A DNA stretch of 64,000 nt, taken from the NCBI RefSeq assembly GCF_900108245.1, contig NZ_FNUY01000001.1:372001-436000 (forward strand). The letters run 5' to 3'. Positions 55,480-64,000 of this stretch are shown here, in pieces. The DNA comes from Allobosea lathyri. GTDB lineage: Bacteria; Pseudomonadota; Alphaproteobacteria; Rhizobiales; Beijerinckiaceae. The position numbers and the translations under genes were made by a program. Below the pieces are notes generated by a model, which searched no databases, was not told the DNA's origin, and saw nothing but the letters and a program-made list of their open reading frames with translations. Within the stretch, counting starts at the first letter, position 1. The number at the start of each line of letters is the position of its first letter.

Positions 55480-57888
55480 ATGGCTGCGACGGTATCTGAC
55501 AACGCAATCTCGGGAAGCGCCGGAAGGCGTCGACGTTTCGCTTTCCTGGCCGGCACGATGCTGGCTCTGTACGGCGCCGCGCCTGCCTCGGCGCAAACCG
55601 CCGCCTCGCCCCAGGCCGCGAGGGAAGCCATTTCGATCCCCGCCGGCCCGCTGACGCCGGCTCTCAATCGTCTAGCGGTGCAGGCGGGGCTTCAGATCCT
55701 CTTCGACGCGGAGCTCACCCGGGCGAAGACGACGCGTGGCGTTCGCGGCGCGCTCGCGCCGGCGCAGGCGCTTGATGCGCTGCTGGCCGGCACGGGCATT
55801 GACGCACGCTTCGCCGGCAGCAATCAGGTCGTACTCAGCAGCAATCCAGCCCCCGCGACCACCGGTGCGCTCCCGGACGGAACAATCTCGCTCGACGAGA
55901 TCAGAATCTATGGCGCACGTGATGCCGCGACGCTCGGCGACACATCGGCCAGCGTCGGCGTCGTGACGGCGAAGGATATCGAATATGGCCAGATACGCGA
56001 TTTCCGGGATGCCTTCCGGCGCATGGCCAACGCCATGGACGCGGACTGGATCAATGGCGGCTTCATCCTGCGCGGCGTGAATTCCGAAGGCTTCGCCTCC
56101 GGCAACAACCCGATCGGTTCGCTCTATATCGACGGCGTCCTGCAGACGCAGGAGGGAACGCGACGCGGAGCGCGCGCACTCTGGGATGTCGAGCAGGTCG
56201 AGGTCTATCGCGGGCCGCAATCGACGCTCAGCGGCCGCGCGGCGATGGCGGGCGCGATCTACATCAAGACCAAGGACCCGACTTTCAAGCGGGAGTTCGA
56301 GGTCCAGGGCACGGTCGGCAACGACCGGCGTGTCGGCGCGGCCTTCATGGTCAACGCCCCGCTGCTCGAGAACCAGGTTGCCGCGCGTATCGCAGGATCG
56401 TTCGAACGATTCCGCAGCAATCTGAACGCGCCGTCCTTCGTCGCCTTCCAGCGCTACGACGAGTGGATGACCGACTCCAACTACAATGTCCGCGGCAAGC
56501 TGTTGATCACGCCGACCGGGCTGCCGGACACGAAGGCAATGCTGAGCTACTCCTTCGCGAAGGATGCTCCGCGCGAGCGCGACATCGGCGGCCCGGGGAT
56601 GGGGCTGCCCTGGCGGCAGAAGCGCTCGGACTTCTATCTGCCGATCTATACCGAAGTGCGCTCGACCCGGGTGCACAACGTCGGGCTCGAGGTCACTCAC
56701 AACATCTCGGATGCGCTGCGCTTCACGTCGCAGACCGGCATCACCCATGATTTCCATCAGCGCCCCTCGATCAATCTGGGGACCTATGGCGAAACCAACG
56801 TGCTGCGCGGAGACCGGACGAGCACGCAGTTCACCCAGGAATTCCGGCTGAACTACGATCTCGGCCCCTGGAAATGGGTCGCCGGCATCTATGGCAGCCA
56901 CCTCGACTGGCGCAACTGGTATGACGGCCGGATCAGCACGACGACGATCTACCAGAAGGACAGCAAGAAGACCTCCAATGCAGCCGCCTTCGGCGAGGTG
57001 ACATACGAGTTCTTCCCGAGCTGGAAAGTCACGGCCGGCGCACGCCTCGACTACACCGACCAGTCCGTGGAATATTATTATCGGCGCGGCAATCTGCGAA
57101 CGCGCACAGCGGCGATCACGCGCTATTCCGGCAGCACGGACGAACTCAACGTCCTGCCGAAGCTCGGCATCTCCAAGGATTTCGGCGACCGTCACACGGC
57201 CGGCTTCGTCTATTCCCAGGGGTTCCGGAACGGCGGCATCGCCTATGACAACGTCCGGATGGCGACCTACACCTACGATCCGGAAAAATCTCACAACTTC
57301 GAGCTGTTCTACAAGGGGCGCTGGCTCGACGACCGCCTGACGATCAACGCGAACGCCTTCCACACCCGCTTCCGCCGACAGCAGGTCGACATCGAGGACT
57401 TCGTCAACCTGAACAACCTTATCGCCAACGCGGCGAACTCGCGTTCATGGGGTTTCGAGTTCGAACCCTCTTTCCGCATCACGGATCAGTTCACCGCCTT
57501 CGCCTCGATCGGCTATCTCGACACGAAGTTCGACAGGAAGAGCCAGCACGGCCTGATCGAGCTCGCGGGCTATCCGTTCCCCGAGGCGCCCGAATGGAGC
57601 CTCGGCCTCGGTGGCCGCTATGAGTTCACGAACGGGTTCTATGTCGGCGCGGACGCCAAATACAACTCCAGCTACATGGCGCGCTTTTCGGTGAATTCGC
57701 CGAACAGCTTCGTCGGCGACCGCGCGATCGTGAACGCGCAGGCCGGCTACAAGCGGGAAAACTGGGAGGTCAACGCCTTCGCCCAGAACCTGCTCGACGA
57801 GAAGTATCTGACTTATCTCGACGGCGACAGCATGGCGACGCTCGGCTCGCGCAGGAGCTTCGGCGTCAGCCTCAAGGCGAAGTTCTGA
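55480..57888 (+). CDS. TonB-dependent siderophore receptor with STN signalling domain
   Basis: An 802-residue outer-membrane receptor. After a signal peptide (cleavage near ASA-QTAA) comes an STN domain at about residues 50-120 (ISIPAGPLTPALNRLAVQAG), a TonB-box-like ISLDEIRIYG near 135, the plug (residues 150-270, FILRGVNSEGF, VEVYRGPQSTLSGRAAMAGA) and a 22-strand barrel ending in SFGVSLKAKF with terminal Phe. STN receptors pass a ligand signal to FecR, whose gene is at 62.7 kb. ATG at 55480 gives the signal peptide; a TTG nine codons earlier is less likely. Confidence 0.94.
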   Translation: MAATVSDNAISGSAGRRRRFAFLAGTMLALYGAAPASAQTAASPQAAREAISIPAGPLTPALNRLAVQAGLQILFDAELTRAKTTRGVRGALAPAQALDALLAGTGIDARFAGSNQVVLSSNPAPATTGALPDGTISLDEIRIYGARDAATLGDTSASVGVVTAKDIEYGQIRDFRDAFRRMANAMDADWINGGFILRGVNSEGFASGNNPIGSLYIDGVLQTQEGTRRGARALWDVEQVEVYRGPQSTLSGRAAMAGAIYIKTKDPTFKREFEVQGTVGNDRRVGAAFMVNAPLLENQVAARIAGSFERFRSNLNAPSFVAFQRYDEWMTDSNYNVRGKLLITPTGLPDTKAMLSYSFAKDAPRERDIGGPGMGLPWRQKRSDFYLPIYTEVRSTRVHNVGLEVTHNISDALRFTSQTGITHDFHQRPSINLGTYGETNVLRGDRTSTQFTQEFRLNYDLGPWKWVAGIYGSHLDWRNWYDGRISTTTIYQKDSKKTSNAAAFGEVTYEFFPSWKVTAGARLDYTDQSVEYYYRRGNLRTRTAAITRYSGSTDELNVLPKLGISKDFGDRHTAGFVYSQGFRNGGIAYDNVRMATYTYDPEKSHNFELFYKGRWLDDRLTINANAFHTRFRRQQVDIEDFVNLNNLIANAANSRSWGFEFEPSFRITDQFTAFASIGYLDTKFDRKSQHGLIELAGYPFPEAPEWSLGLGGRYEFTNGFYVGADAKYNSSYMARFSVNSPNSFVGDRAIVNAQAGYKRENWEVNAFAQNLLDEKYLTYLDGDSMATLGSRRSFGVSLKAKF

Positions 57889-57950
57889 GATGCGGACGAC
57901 GGAGGTCGGTCGAACCGGCCTCGACTTCGCAAAGCCGGACATACACTGAC

Positions 57951-58871
57951 ATGCATCGACTGCTGCTCGCTTTTTTCATCTGCGTTTCAGCGACCTCCAC
58001 AACGATGGCGGCCTGCGAGGGGCGCATGGTCTCGTCCGGCGGCGCCGATGCGGGCGTCTGCATTCCCATTGCGCCACAGCGCATCGTCGCGCTTGATCCG
58101 GCGTTGACCATGGGCATCCTGCAGGAACTTGGCGCCCCGGTCGTGGGGGCCCCGTTGTCGGCCATCCAGGAGCCGTTCGTGCGCGAAGCCGCGCGACGAT
58201 CCTCCGTCTCGGATGTCGGGCACCCCCTGCAACCGAGTATCGAGCGCATCATCGCCTTGAAGCCGGACCTGATCGTCGGGAGCGCGGAGATGCATGGCCG
58301 CATGCGCGACAGCGCCTCCCGGATCGCGCCGACGCTCCTGATCGACCAGATGGACTGGACGAGGCAGTACCGGCTCCTGGCCGAGATCACCGGCCACAGC
58401 GACAAGGCGCAGGCCGCTCTGGACGAATACGAAAAGCGTGTGGCGGAGATCCGGGCGCGTGTTACGGCGGCGCCAGTCTCGGTCGTGCGGGTCAGGCCGA
58501 GCGGCTTCCATGTCTATCTCGACGGCCCATCGGCCTATGCGCCCTATGCGGTGCTGCGGGAGGCGGGCGTGACGCGCACCGCCTACGAGACTACGTCGGA
58601 CGGCGCCGTGCTCAAGCGACCGGACTGGGAGGAGATCTCCGCCCTTGAGGGCGAGGTCCTCCTTTACGTTGTGGTGAGCGGCTTCGACCCTGCGCCCGAT
58701 GACGCGCTCGCCGCTTCCACCGTCGCGAACCCTTTATGGAAGATGCTGCCCGCGGTTCAGACCGGCCGCGCCCATCGCGTGGACCGCGCGACCTGGATGG
58801 GGTTTCACGGCATCGCCTCGGCGCACCGGGTCCTGGACGACGTCGAACGTTTCGTCCTGAAGGTGCCGTGA
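57951..58871 (+). CDS. Iron-siderophore ABC transporter binding protein (FecB/BtuF fold)
   Basis: A 306-residue periplasmic protein with a signal peptide (MHRLLLAFFICVSATSTTMA) and the TroA-type fold: PQRIVALDPALTMGILQELG, DVGHPLQPSIERIIALKPDL and the long helix before DEYEKRVAEIRA. The first gene of the importer set; the next start (GTGA) overlaps its stop. The siderophore is unknown. Confidence 0.92.
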   Translation: MHRLLLAFFICVSATSTTMAACEGRMVSSGGADAGVCIPIAPQRIVALDPALTMGILQELGAPVVGAPLSAIQEPFVREAARRSSVSDVGHPLQPSIERIIALKPDLIVGSAEMHGRMRDSASRIAPTLLIDQMDWTRQYRLLAEITGHSDKAQAALDEYEKRVAEIRARVTAAPVSVVRVRPSGFHVYLDGPSAYAPYAVLREAGVTRTAYETTSDGAVLKRPDWEEISALEGEVLLYVVVSGFDPAPDDALAASTVANPLWKMLPAVQTGRAHRVDRATWMGFHGIASAHRVLDDVERFVLKVP

Positions 58872-59917
58872 GCGATAACCGGATCATCGCCGGCTCGGGT
58901 CCCGCTCTCCCTGCGCCAGTTGGAGACAGAGGGAGGGCGGTTGCCCTGATAGCGCTCTGCTGTCTTCTGGCGCTCGTCGCGGCATGGTCGGTCACGCTGG
59001 GCACGGCACGATTTCCGTTTTCGCGGGTGCTCGGCGCCGTTTTCGCCTTCGACGGCTCGCGCGAGCATCTGGTGATCGCGTCGATCCGCCTGCCGCGCCT
59101 GCTGGCCGGCCTGCTGGCGGGCGGCGGACTGGCCGTCGCCGGCGCGATCGTGCAGGCGGTCACGGGCAATCCGCTGGCCTCGCCTGGGCTACTCGGCATC
59201 AATGCCGGTGCCGCCTTCGCCGTGGTCATCGCCATCGCCGCGGCCGGAGCTGGATCTGGCGACGTTCATGTCTGGTACGCCTTCGCAGGGGCGGCGGCAG
59301 CCGCCGCAACCGTCTATGCGTTGGGCTCGGCCGGTCGCTCCGGCGGCACTCCGCTCCGGCTGGTTCTTGCCGGCGCGGTGCTCGCCGGCTTCCTCACCTC
59401 GCTGACCACCGCCATCCTGATTTTCGACCAGGGTACGCTCGACGCCGTACGGCTGTGGACCGCCGGCTCGCTCTCGGGCCGGTCCATGGCCCAGGTCGCC
59501 GCCATTGCGCCCTATACGTTCGTCGGTCTGGCCGCAGCCACACTCTCCCGGCGTCACATCACGACATTGAGCCTGGGTACCGACATCGCCCGGTCGGTCG
59601 GTCAGAGCCCGTTGGTCTGGCGCGGCCTGTCCGTCGGGATCGTCGTCGTGCTTGCCGGCGGAGCGGTGGCGCTCGCCGGACCGATCGGCTTCGTCGGCCT
59701 CGTCGTGCCGCATATCGCAAGGTTCTGCGTCGGCGCCGACTACCGCTGGATCATCCCCTTCAGTGCGCTCGGCGGCGCTCTGCTGCTCGTCCTGGCCGAT
59801 ACCGCCGGACGCATGTTCTTCGGCAGCCAGAGCTTTCCGGCCGGCGTCACCATGGCGCTGATCGGCGGCCCGTTCTTTCTCTGGCTGGCGCGCTACCGCG
59901 CGGGTGGCCGCCCATGA
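58868..59917 (+). CDS. FecCD family iron-siderophore permease, first subunit
   Basis: A 349-residue membrane protein with about nine hydrophobic segments. FecCD motifs: RLPRLLAGLLAGGGLAVAGA, NPLASPGLLGINAGA, and the late GFVGLVVPHIARFCVGADYR, with GSQSFPAGVTMALIGGPFF at the end. It starts at GTG 58868 overlapping the preceding stop; the open frame before that is chance. It pairs with the next gene. Confidence 0.93.
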   Translation: MSDNRIIAGSGPALPAPVGDRGRAVALIALCCLLALVAAWSVTLGTARFPFSRVLGAVFAFDGSREHLVIASIRLPRLLAGLLAGGGLAVAGAIVQAVTGNPLASPGLLGINAGAAFAVVIAIAAAGAGSGDVHVWYAFAGAAAAAATVYALGSAGRSGGTPLRLVLAGAVLAGFLTSLTTAILIFDQGTLDAVRLWTAGSLSGRSMAQVAAIAPYTFVGLAAATLSRRHITTLSLGTDIARSVGQSPLVWRGLSVGIVVVLAGGAVALAGPIGFVGLVVPHIARFCVGADYRWIIPFSALGGALLLVLADTAGRMFFGSQSFPAGVTMALIGGPFFLWLARYRAGGRP

Positions 59918-60900
59918 AGCCGATCGTCGCCGCCCTGCTCGTCGCGCTGGCGGGGCTGTCCGCCGCCAGCCTTGCCCTCGGCGACGTCACCATTCCCGCA
60001 GACGAACTGGTGCTCGCCATCGTGAACCCCGCCGCCGCAGCGCAAGACACGCTTATGATCGTGCTGGAGTTGCGCCTGCCGCGCGCGCTGCTCGCGCTCC
60101 TCGTCGGGATGGCGCTGGCCGTCGCCGGGACGATCGCGCAGGCGGTGATGCGCAATCCCCTGGCCGAACCCGGCATCCTCGGCATCAATGCCGGGGCAGC
60201 ACTGGCGGCGATGCTGCTGATCGTGGCGTTGCCCGGCGCGTCTCCCGCGCTTCTGCCCTGGGCGAGCTTCGCGGGAGCGGGCGCCATGGCGGCGGCGATC
60301 TATGCGCTTTCCTGGCGCGGCGGCACCTCTTCGCTGCGGATCATCCTGATCGGCATCGGCCTGAGTTCGCTGGCGGGTGCGGCCACCACGCTGCTGACCG
60401 CCTTCGGCGAGATCCGCGACGTGCAGCGCGCCATGATCTGGCTCGCCGGTAGCGTCTACGACGCGGACTGGAGAAAGGTGCGGCTTCTCGCTCTATGGCT
60501 GTCCGGGCCGCTGGTACTGGCCTGGCTCGGAGCCCGCGAACTCGACCTCGTCCGCTTCGATGACGATACGGCGCGCGGTCTCGGCCAGCGCGTCGATCTC
60601 CTGCGCGCCCTGACAATCCTGCTGTGCACGCTGATCTCGGGCGCCGCCGTGGCAGCCGCCGGGCTCATCGGTTTCGTCGGGCTGATCGCGCCGCATCTGG
60701 CCCGGCGCCTCGTAGGCCCGGCTCATTCCCGGCTTATGCCCGTCGCAGCGCTGACCGGCGGGGCACTGGTGATGGCCGCCGATCTCCTGGGACGGACGGT
60801 CATCGCACCAGCGCAGCTTCCCGCTGGCCTGGTGACGGCTCTGATCGGCGCCCCCTTCCTCGGCTATCTCCTGTGGGGGCGGCGCCATGTCCCGGCCTGA
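59914..60900 (+). CDS. FecCD family iron-siderophore permease, second subunit
   Basis: A 328-residue membrane protein homologous to the preceding one: ELRLPRALLALLVGMALAVA, NPLAEPGILGINAGA and GFVGLIAPHLARRLVGPAHS. The ATG overlaps the stop of the first subunit by ATGA. The two permeases form a heterodimer as in FecCD or FhuB halves. Confidence 0.93.
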   Translation: MKPIVAALLVALAGLSAASLALGDVTIPADELVLAIVNPAAAAQDTLMIVLELRLPRALLALLVGMALAVAGTIAQAVMRNPLAEPGILGINAGAALAAMLLIVALPGASPALLPWASFAGAGAMAAAIYALSWRGGTSSLRIILIGIGLSSLAGAATTLLTAFGEIRDVQRAMIWLAGSVYDADWRKVRLLALWLSGPLVLAWLGARELDLVRFDDDTARGLGQRVDLLRALTILLCTLISGAAVAAAGLIGFVGLIAPHLARRLVGPAHSRLMPVAALTGGALVMAADLLGRTVIAPAQLPAGLVTALIGAPFLGYLLWGRRHVPA

Positions 60901-61843
60901 TTCGAACGACCGTGCCACTCTCGCGGCCGAGCGGCTGTCTCTCGCCTATGGTCGCGTCAGCATCGTCGACAGCCTTGACCTCATCGTACCCGACCGCGCC
61001 TTCACCGCGCTCGTCGGCCCCAACGGCAGCGGCAAGTCGACCATCCTGCGGGCGCTGGCCGGCCTGCTGGCACCCAGGGACGGCACGATATTACTCGACG
61101 GGCGCTCGATCGCCAGGCTTCCGGCGAAGGAGATGGCTCGGCGCGTCGGTGTGCTGTCGCAGGGGCCGGGCGCTCCGGAAGGGCTGACCGTGCTCGATCT
61201 CGTTCGGCAGGGGCGCTATCCGCATCGCTCCCTGTTCGGGCGCTGGTCACAGGCCGACGAGGACGCCTGCGCGCGAGCCCTGTGGCTGACGGGCATGGAC
61301 GCGCTGTGCGAGCGGCCGCTCGACAGCCTGTCGGGCGGCCAGCGTCAGCGCGCCTGGATCACGATGGCGCTGGCGCAGGAGACCGACATCCTGCTGTTGG
61401 ACGAACCAACGACCTTCCTCGACCTCGCACATCAGATCGAGGTGATGGAATTGATCGCCGCTCTCGTCGGCGATCGCGGCAAGACCGTCGTCGCGGTGCT
61501 GCACGACCTCAATCAGGCGGCCCGCTATGCGGACCACATGGTTCTCCTCAAGGCCGGACGTGTCGCCGCAGCGGGCCGGCCCGATGAGGTCATGACCGTG
61601 GAATCGATCGACGAGGTTTTCGGCGTCACGGCCTGCATCATGTCCGATCCGGTCACGGGCACGCCGATGTGCATCCCACTCACTAGAGGGCGGCCAGCGA
61701 CCCACAGCAGGGGCGACGCGCTGTTGCGCGAAGGCAACGAATCCGGACATTCACGCTCATTGCGCCTGCAGCCGCAATCCTGCCTCGGGCGAAATCCCGA
61801 TGGAAAAACAGAGGTTAAGCCTGCAGCGGAAAAACAAACCTAG
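60887..61843 (+). CDS. Iron-siderophore ABC transporter ATPase (FecE type)
   Basis: A 318-residue ABC ATPase. Walker A GPNGSGKST at 44-52, signature LSGGQ at 148-152, Walker B ILLLDEP at 168-174, H-loop His206. It energises uptake by the two FecCD permeases and overlaps the end of the second by 14 bases. After residue about 265 there is a tail of 50 polar residues not expected in FecE; it may be non-conserved readthrough or an added regulatory segment. Confidence 0.93.
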   Translation: MSRPDSNDRATLAAERLSLAYGRVSIVDSLDLIVPDRAFTALVGPNGSGKSTILRALAGLLAPRDGTILLDGRSIARLPAKEMARRVGVLSQGPGAPEGLTVLDLVRQGRYPHRSLFGRWSQADEDACARALWLTGMDALCERPLDSLSGGQRQRAWITMALAQETDILLLDEPTTFLDLAHQIEVMELIAALVGDRGKTVVAVLHDLNQAARYADHMVLLKAGRVAAAGRPDEVMTVESIDEVFGVTACIMSDPVTGTPMCIPLTRGRPATHSRGDALLREGNESGHSRSLRLQPQSCLGRNPDGKTEVKPAAEKQT

Positions 61844-62055
61844 ATTAATTATAAACTATTGTTATTGCACGTCTTTTCAGTTCCGTCTACGCAAGTTTCC
61901 GCCTGATCGGACGATCCGACGGGCGATGTCACCGGCGGTCGCTGGCGGATCGGAAGCGAGACGGGATGGGACAGCGGCGCGATGCCCGCTTCCTCTTCTG
62001 GAGCTGCCGCATGTTTGCCAGCACGCCATAGGCGGTCCGGAACGAAACCGAAGCA
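61844..62055. promoter_or_regulatory. AT-rich region before the FecI-type sigma gene
   Basis: 212 bases. 61830-61870 is strikingly A/T-rich for this window (TAGATTAATTATAAACTATT then GTTATTG), compatible with an iron-regulator (Fur or Irr type) site or a promoter, but no exact consensus is seen. Confidence 0.35.
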
Positions 62056-62607
62056 ATGCCGACGCTGACTGGCGCCATATCCGGGCTGAACGACGTTGAT
62101 AGCAACGAGTTGCTGAACCGCGCGATCGAAGCCCATTATGAGGAGATCGTCGCAGCCGTCGGCCGGCGTGGCCATTCGCGCGGCGCGGCGCGCGATATCG
62201 TCCATGACCTCTATGTCAAACTCGCCGCGCGGCCGCATGTCCTGCGGGAGAAGCGCTCGATCGGCGCGTTTCTCTGCCGGGCTGCCATCAATCTCGGCAT
62301 AGACCACTTCCGGCGCGAGCGCTTCGAGGCGCGCCTGTTCTCCGGCAGCGAACAGGAAGCGCAGTCGGCCGTCGCGGAGGGCGCCGCGCCGGACCGTGCT
62401 CTGGCGATCGAGGCGCGTATCGCGATCCTGCGCGATGCGATCGGCGAATTGCCGGTGCGCCGCCGCGCCGTCTTCATCCTGCACAGGCTCCATGGCCTCA
62501 CGCCGGACGAGATCGCACGGAAGCTCGGGATCTCCCGCAACATGGTCGACCGGCATCTGCGCCACGCGCTGGCGTATTGCCTCGATCGCCTCCTGCAGAT
62601 CGGCTAG
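62056..62607 (+). CDS. ECF sigma factor, FecI type
   Basis: A 183-residue extracytoplasmic-function sigma factor. Region 2 is at about residues 25-95 (GAARDIVHDLYVKLAARPHV, FLCRAAINLGIDHFRRERFE) and region 4 at 125-175 (LPVRRRAVFILHRLHGLTPD, GISRNMVDRHLRHAL). With FecR just downstream and an STN receptor upstream, it fits the cell-surface signalling trio that turns on the receptor gene when its siderophore is bound. Confidence 0.93.
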   Translation: MPTLTGAISGLNDVDSNELLNRAIEAHYEEIVAAVGRRGHSRGAARDIVHDLYVKLAARPHVLREKRSIGAFLCRAAINLGIDHFRRERFEARLFSGSEQEAQSAVAEGAAPDRALAIEARIAILRDAIGELPVRRRAVFILHRLHGLTPDEIARKLGISRNMVDRHLRHALAYCLDRLLQIG

Positions 62608-62671
62608 AGAAGTCCCAAACTGACAGGCCCATTCGTCTATCGGTTGAGACTTGGTGATCTTAAGGACTCCC

Positions 62672-63625
62672 ATGCCGGGCAGGCGAGCGACCCGCGCGCA
62701 GCGAAAGCGCCACGAGGATGCGGCGGGCTGGCTCCTGCGCAACCGGGAAGCCGGTCAGCCGGCGGCGGAGCAGGCGGCATTCCGGGCGTGGCTCGACGAG
62801 GCCCCGGAGAACCGGCGTACATATGAGGTGGCTGAGCAGCTCATGGGCGAGGCTCGAACTGCCATCGCCTCCGATCCGGCGCTGGCGGATTTCGAGGTCA
62901 AGCCCAGTAGCGCGACCAAGCCGGTTCTCGGCATGCTCTTGGCCCTTGCCGCGACCGGCACGCTGTTCATTGCGCTCGACGGGCCCATGCGTCTCCGGGC
63001 GGATGCGATGTCGGGCACCGGCGAGATGCCCGTCTTCATGTTGGCGGACGGCTCGACCGTGCAGCTCAACGCTTCATCGGCCGTCGCCTATGACTACACG
63101 ACCGGGCGCAGAACGGTGCGGTTGCTGCGAGGGCAGGCCTATTTCGAGGTCGCGCGTGACCCTACGCGCGTCTTCACGGTCGAAGCAGGCACCACCCGCG
63201 TGACCGCGCTCGGCACGGCTTTCGACGTCCGCCTCGGCGATGCGGAGACGGACGTCACCGTGACGCACAACGCCGTTCAGATCGCGTTCGAGGGTGCGGA
63301 GCAAGCACCGCTGCGCGTGACGCGGGGCGAGCAGGCGGTCTATGATCACAGCACGGGAACCAAGGAAATACGGCCAAGCGACGGCGTGACGGCGCTCGCC
63401 TGGCAGCGCGGGCAACTCGTCGTCGACAACGCGCCACTCTCCCATGTGGTCGAGGAGATGAACCGCCATTTTCCCGGTCGGATCGTGATCGCCAACGGCG
63501 AACTGGCACGGCGGCGCGTCAGCGGCACATTGATGATCTCAGACACGAATGCGGTTCTGGTCTATCTGGAATACGCGCTGCGCGTGACTACGAACAGGAT
63601 CGGCCCGTTGATCGTCATCCGATGA
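62672..63625 (+). CDS. FecR-type transmembrane sigma-regulator
   Basis: A 317-residue inner-membrane protein. The N-terminal cytoplasmic DUF4880 region (AAGWLLRNREAGQPAAEQAA, FRAWLDEAPENRRTYEVAE) contacts the sigma factor, followed by a membrane segment near residues 85-105, the periplasmic FecR domain (VFMLADGSTVQLNASSAVAY) and a C-terminal STN-like segment that contacts the receptor. AAGGA precedes the ATG at 62672. It ends the iron set, before a strong hairpin. Confidence 0.92.
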   Translation: MPGRRATRAQRKRHEDAAGWLLRNREAGQPAAEQAAFRAWLDEAPENRRTYEVAEQLMGEARTAIASDPALADFEVKPSSATKPVLGMLLALAATGTLFIALDGPMRLRADAMSGTGEMPVFMLADGSTVQLNASSAVAYDYTTGRRTVRLLRGQAYFEVARDPTRVFTVEAGTTRVTALGTAFDVRLGDAETDVTVTHNAVQIAFEGAEQAPLRVTRGEQAVYDHSTGTKEIRPSDGVTALAWQRGQLVVDNAPLSHVVEEMNRHFPGRIVIANGELARRRVSGTLMISDTNAVLVYLEYALRVTTNRIGPLIVIR

Positions 63626-63732
63626 GTGACGCTTGCCCCGACATTGTTGCCTTGGAGGAGCAGGCTCAGTTCTTCAAGTTTGACCCTGCGGGGTGCGCGC
63701 ATACGGTTGTCGGAGCCCTACGGCGAAAATTT

Positions 63733-63766
63733 CCGGCGCGGTGGTTGTCCGCCGCGCCGGCTTTGT
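63733..63766. terminator. Rho-independent terminator after fecR
   Basis: CCGGCGCGG (63733-63741), 10-base loop, CCGCGCCGG (63752-63760), then CTTTGTT. A perfect 9-bp stem between the FecR gene and a convergent recombinase fragment. Confidence 0.85.
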
Positions 63767-64000
63767 TACAGATCTGTCTGCTCAGACAAGAGCAGTGCAT
63801 CGTCAACATCGATGCCAAGGTAGCGCACGGTGCTTTCCAGTTTGGAGTGCCCCAGTAGCAGCTGGCAGGCGCGAAGGTTGCCGGTGCGCTTGTAAATCAG
63901 CGCGACCTTCGTGCGGCGAAGGCTGTGGGCTCGTCCCCCTGCTTCCCTTGGCACAGCAGTTTTTCCAGGGCGCTGACGGCCGACCCCATTTTGGTTCGCT
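63766..64000 (-). CDS. Tyrosine recombinase, C-terminal part (runs off the window)
   Basis: The minus-strand frame is open from the window edge to a stop at 63766. It reads HSLRRTKVALIYKRTGNLRA then CQLLLGHSKLESTVRYLGID, the last third of the catalytic domain: active-site His and Arg in HSLRR, the second His in LLGHS and the nucleophile Tyr in TVRYLG. The N-terminal part is outside the window, so whether the gene is complete cannot be said; the segment just before HSLRR (REAGGRA) is unusual. It points toward the iron operon and likely marks a mobile-element end. Confidence 0.8.
   Translation of the reverse strand, partial: ANQNGVGRQRPGKTAVPREAGGRAHSLRRTKVALIYKRTGNLRACQLLLGHSKLESTVRYLGIDVDDALLLSEQTDL

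Noticed and set aside
55672-57363. 563-codon minus-strand frame inside the TonB receptor gene
   Set aside because: A mirror of the receptor codons; no motif, no ribosome site, while the plus-strand receptor is complete.

Overview
The window is GC-rich, densely coded alphaproteobacterial DNA. Gene content (ptsP-prfA-prmC-DUF4167-clpB order, metX-metW, chorismate mutase-hisC-tyrC, OxyR/KatA, ALDH7/glutaryl-CoA dehydrogenase cluster) and the families of long palindromic intergenic repeats fit the order Hyphomicrobiales (Rhizobiales), something like Bosea. The genus is my inference and was not tested by any search.

Layout. 0.1-6.8 kb: a PleD-type double-receiver diguanylate cyclase, an iron-type ABC permease plus binding protein without an adjacent ATPase, transaldolase, and a YceI/cytochrome b561 pair. 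6.8-15.7 kb: a cluster for the lower part of lysine (pipecolate/2-aminoadipate/glutarate) catabolism: ALDH7-type semialdehyde dehydrogenase, glutaryl-CoA dehydrogenase, CaiB-type CoA-transferase and an unassigned TPP enzyme on the minus strand, with a divergent LysR regulator, a FAD amine oxidase-like protein and a DinB-fold protein on the plus strand. 15.8-22.9 kb: LysE exporter, divergent oxyR/katA, an M20 peptidase, a TetR regulator facing a 69-residue membrane protein across two clear operators, and an exported protein of unknown function. 22.9-27.4 kb: trehalose synthesis (otsA divergent from otsB and a GH15 enzyme). 27.7-37.8 kb: housekeeping block ptsP, prfA, a small secreted protein, prmC, DUF4167, MOSC, DUF2293, clpB. 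38.0-43.3 kb: amino-acid synthesis (metW, metX, chorismate mutase, hisC, arogenate/prephenate dehydrogenase).

From the tRNA-Thr(CGU) at 43.5 kb onward the window becomes accessory. A frameshifted tyrosine integrase lies directly behind the tRNA and is cut by the C-terminal beta-barrel of an autotransporter. A sugar-acid cassette follows (lactonase, 5-dehydro-4-deoxyglucarate dehydratase, LysR, and tripartite tricarboxylate transporter parts TctC, TctC-TctB-TctA). A decayed autotransporter passenger comes next at 53.4 kb. Last is a complete iron-siderophore system in one direction: FhuF ferric reductase, STN-domain TonB-dependent receptor, FecB/C/D/E-like ABC importer, FecI-type sigma factor and FecR. 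The window closes with the C-terminal end of another tyrosine recombinase on the minus strand. The whole 43.5-64 kb stretch looks like a layered integration site.

The most interesting points are: the autotransporter relics lying in the wrong order around the sugar-acid cassette; several families of nearly perfect inverted repeats placed between genes; prmC without a canonical start codon; a long structured-looking leader before the DUF4167 gene; three tandem 15-bp repeats in front of otsA; and the TetR/69-residue protein pair with two palindromic operators. I did not find a CRISPR array, a phage or a recognisable new defence system.
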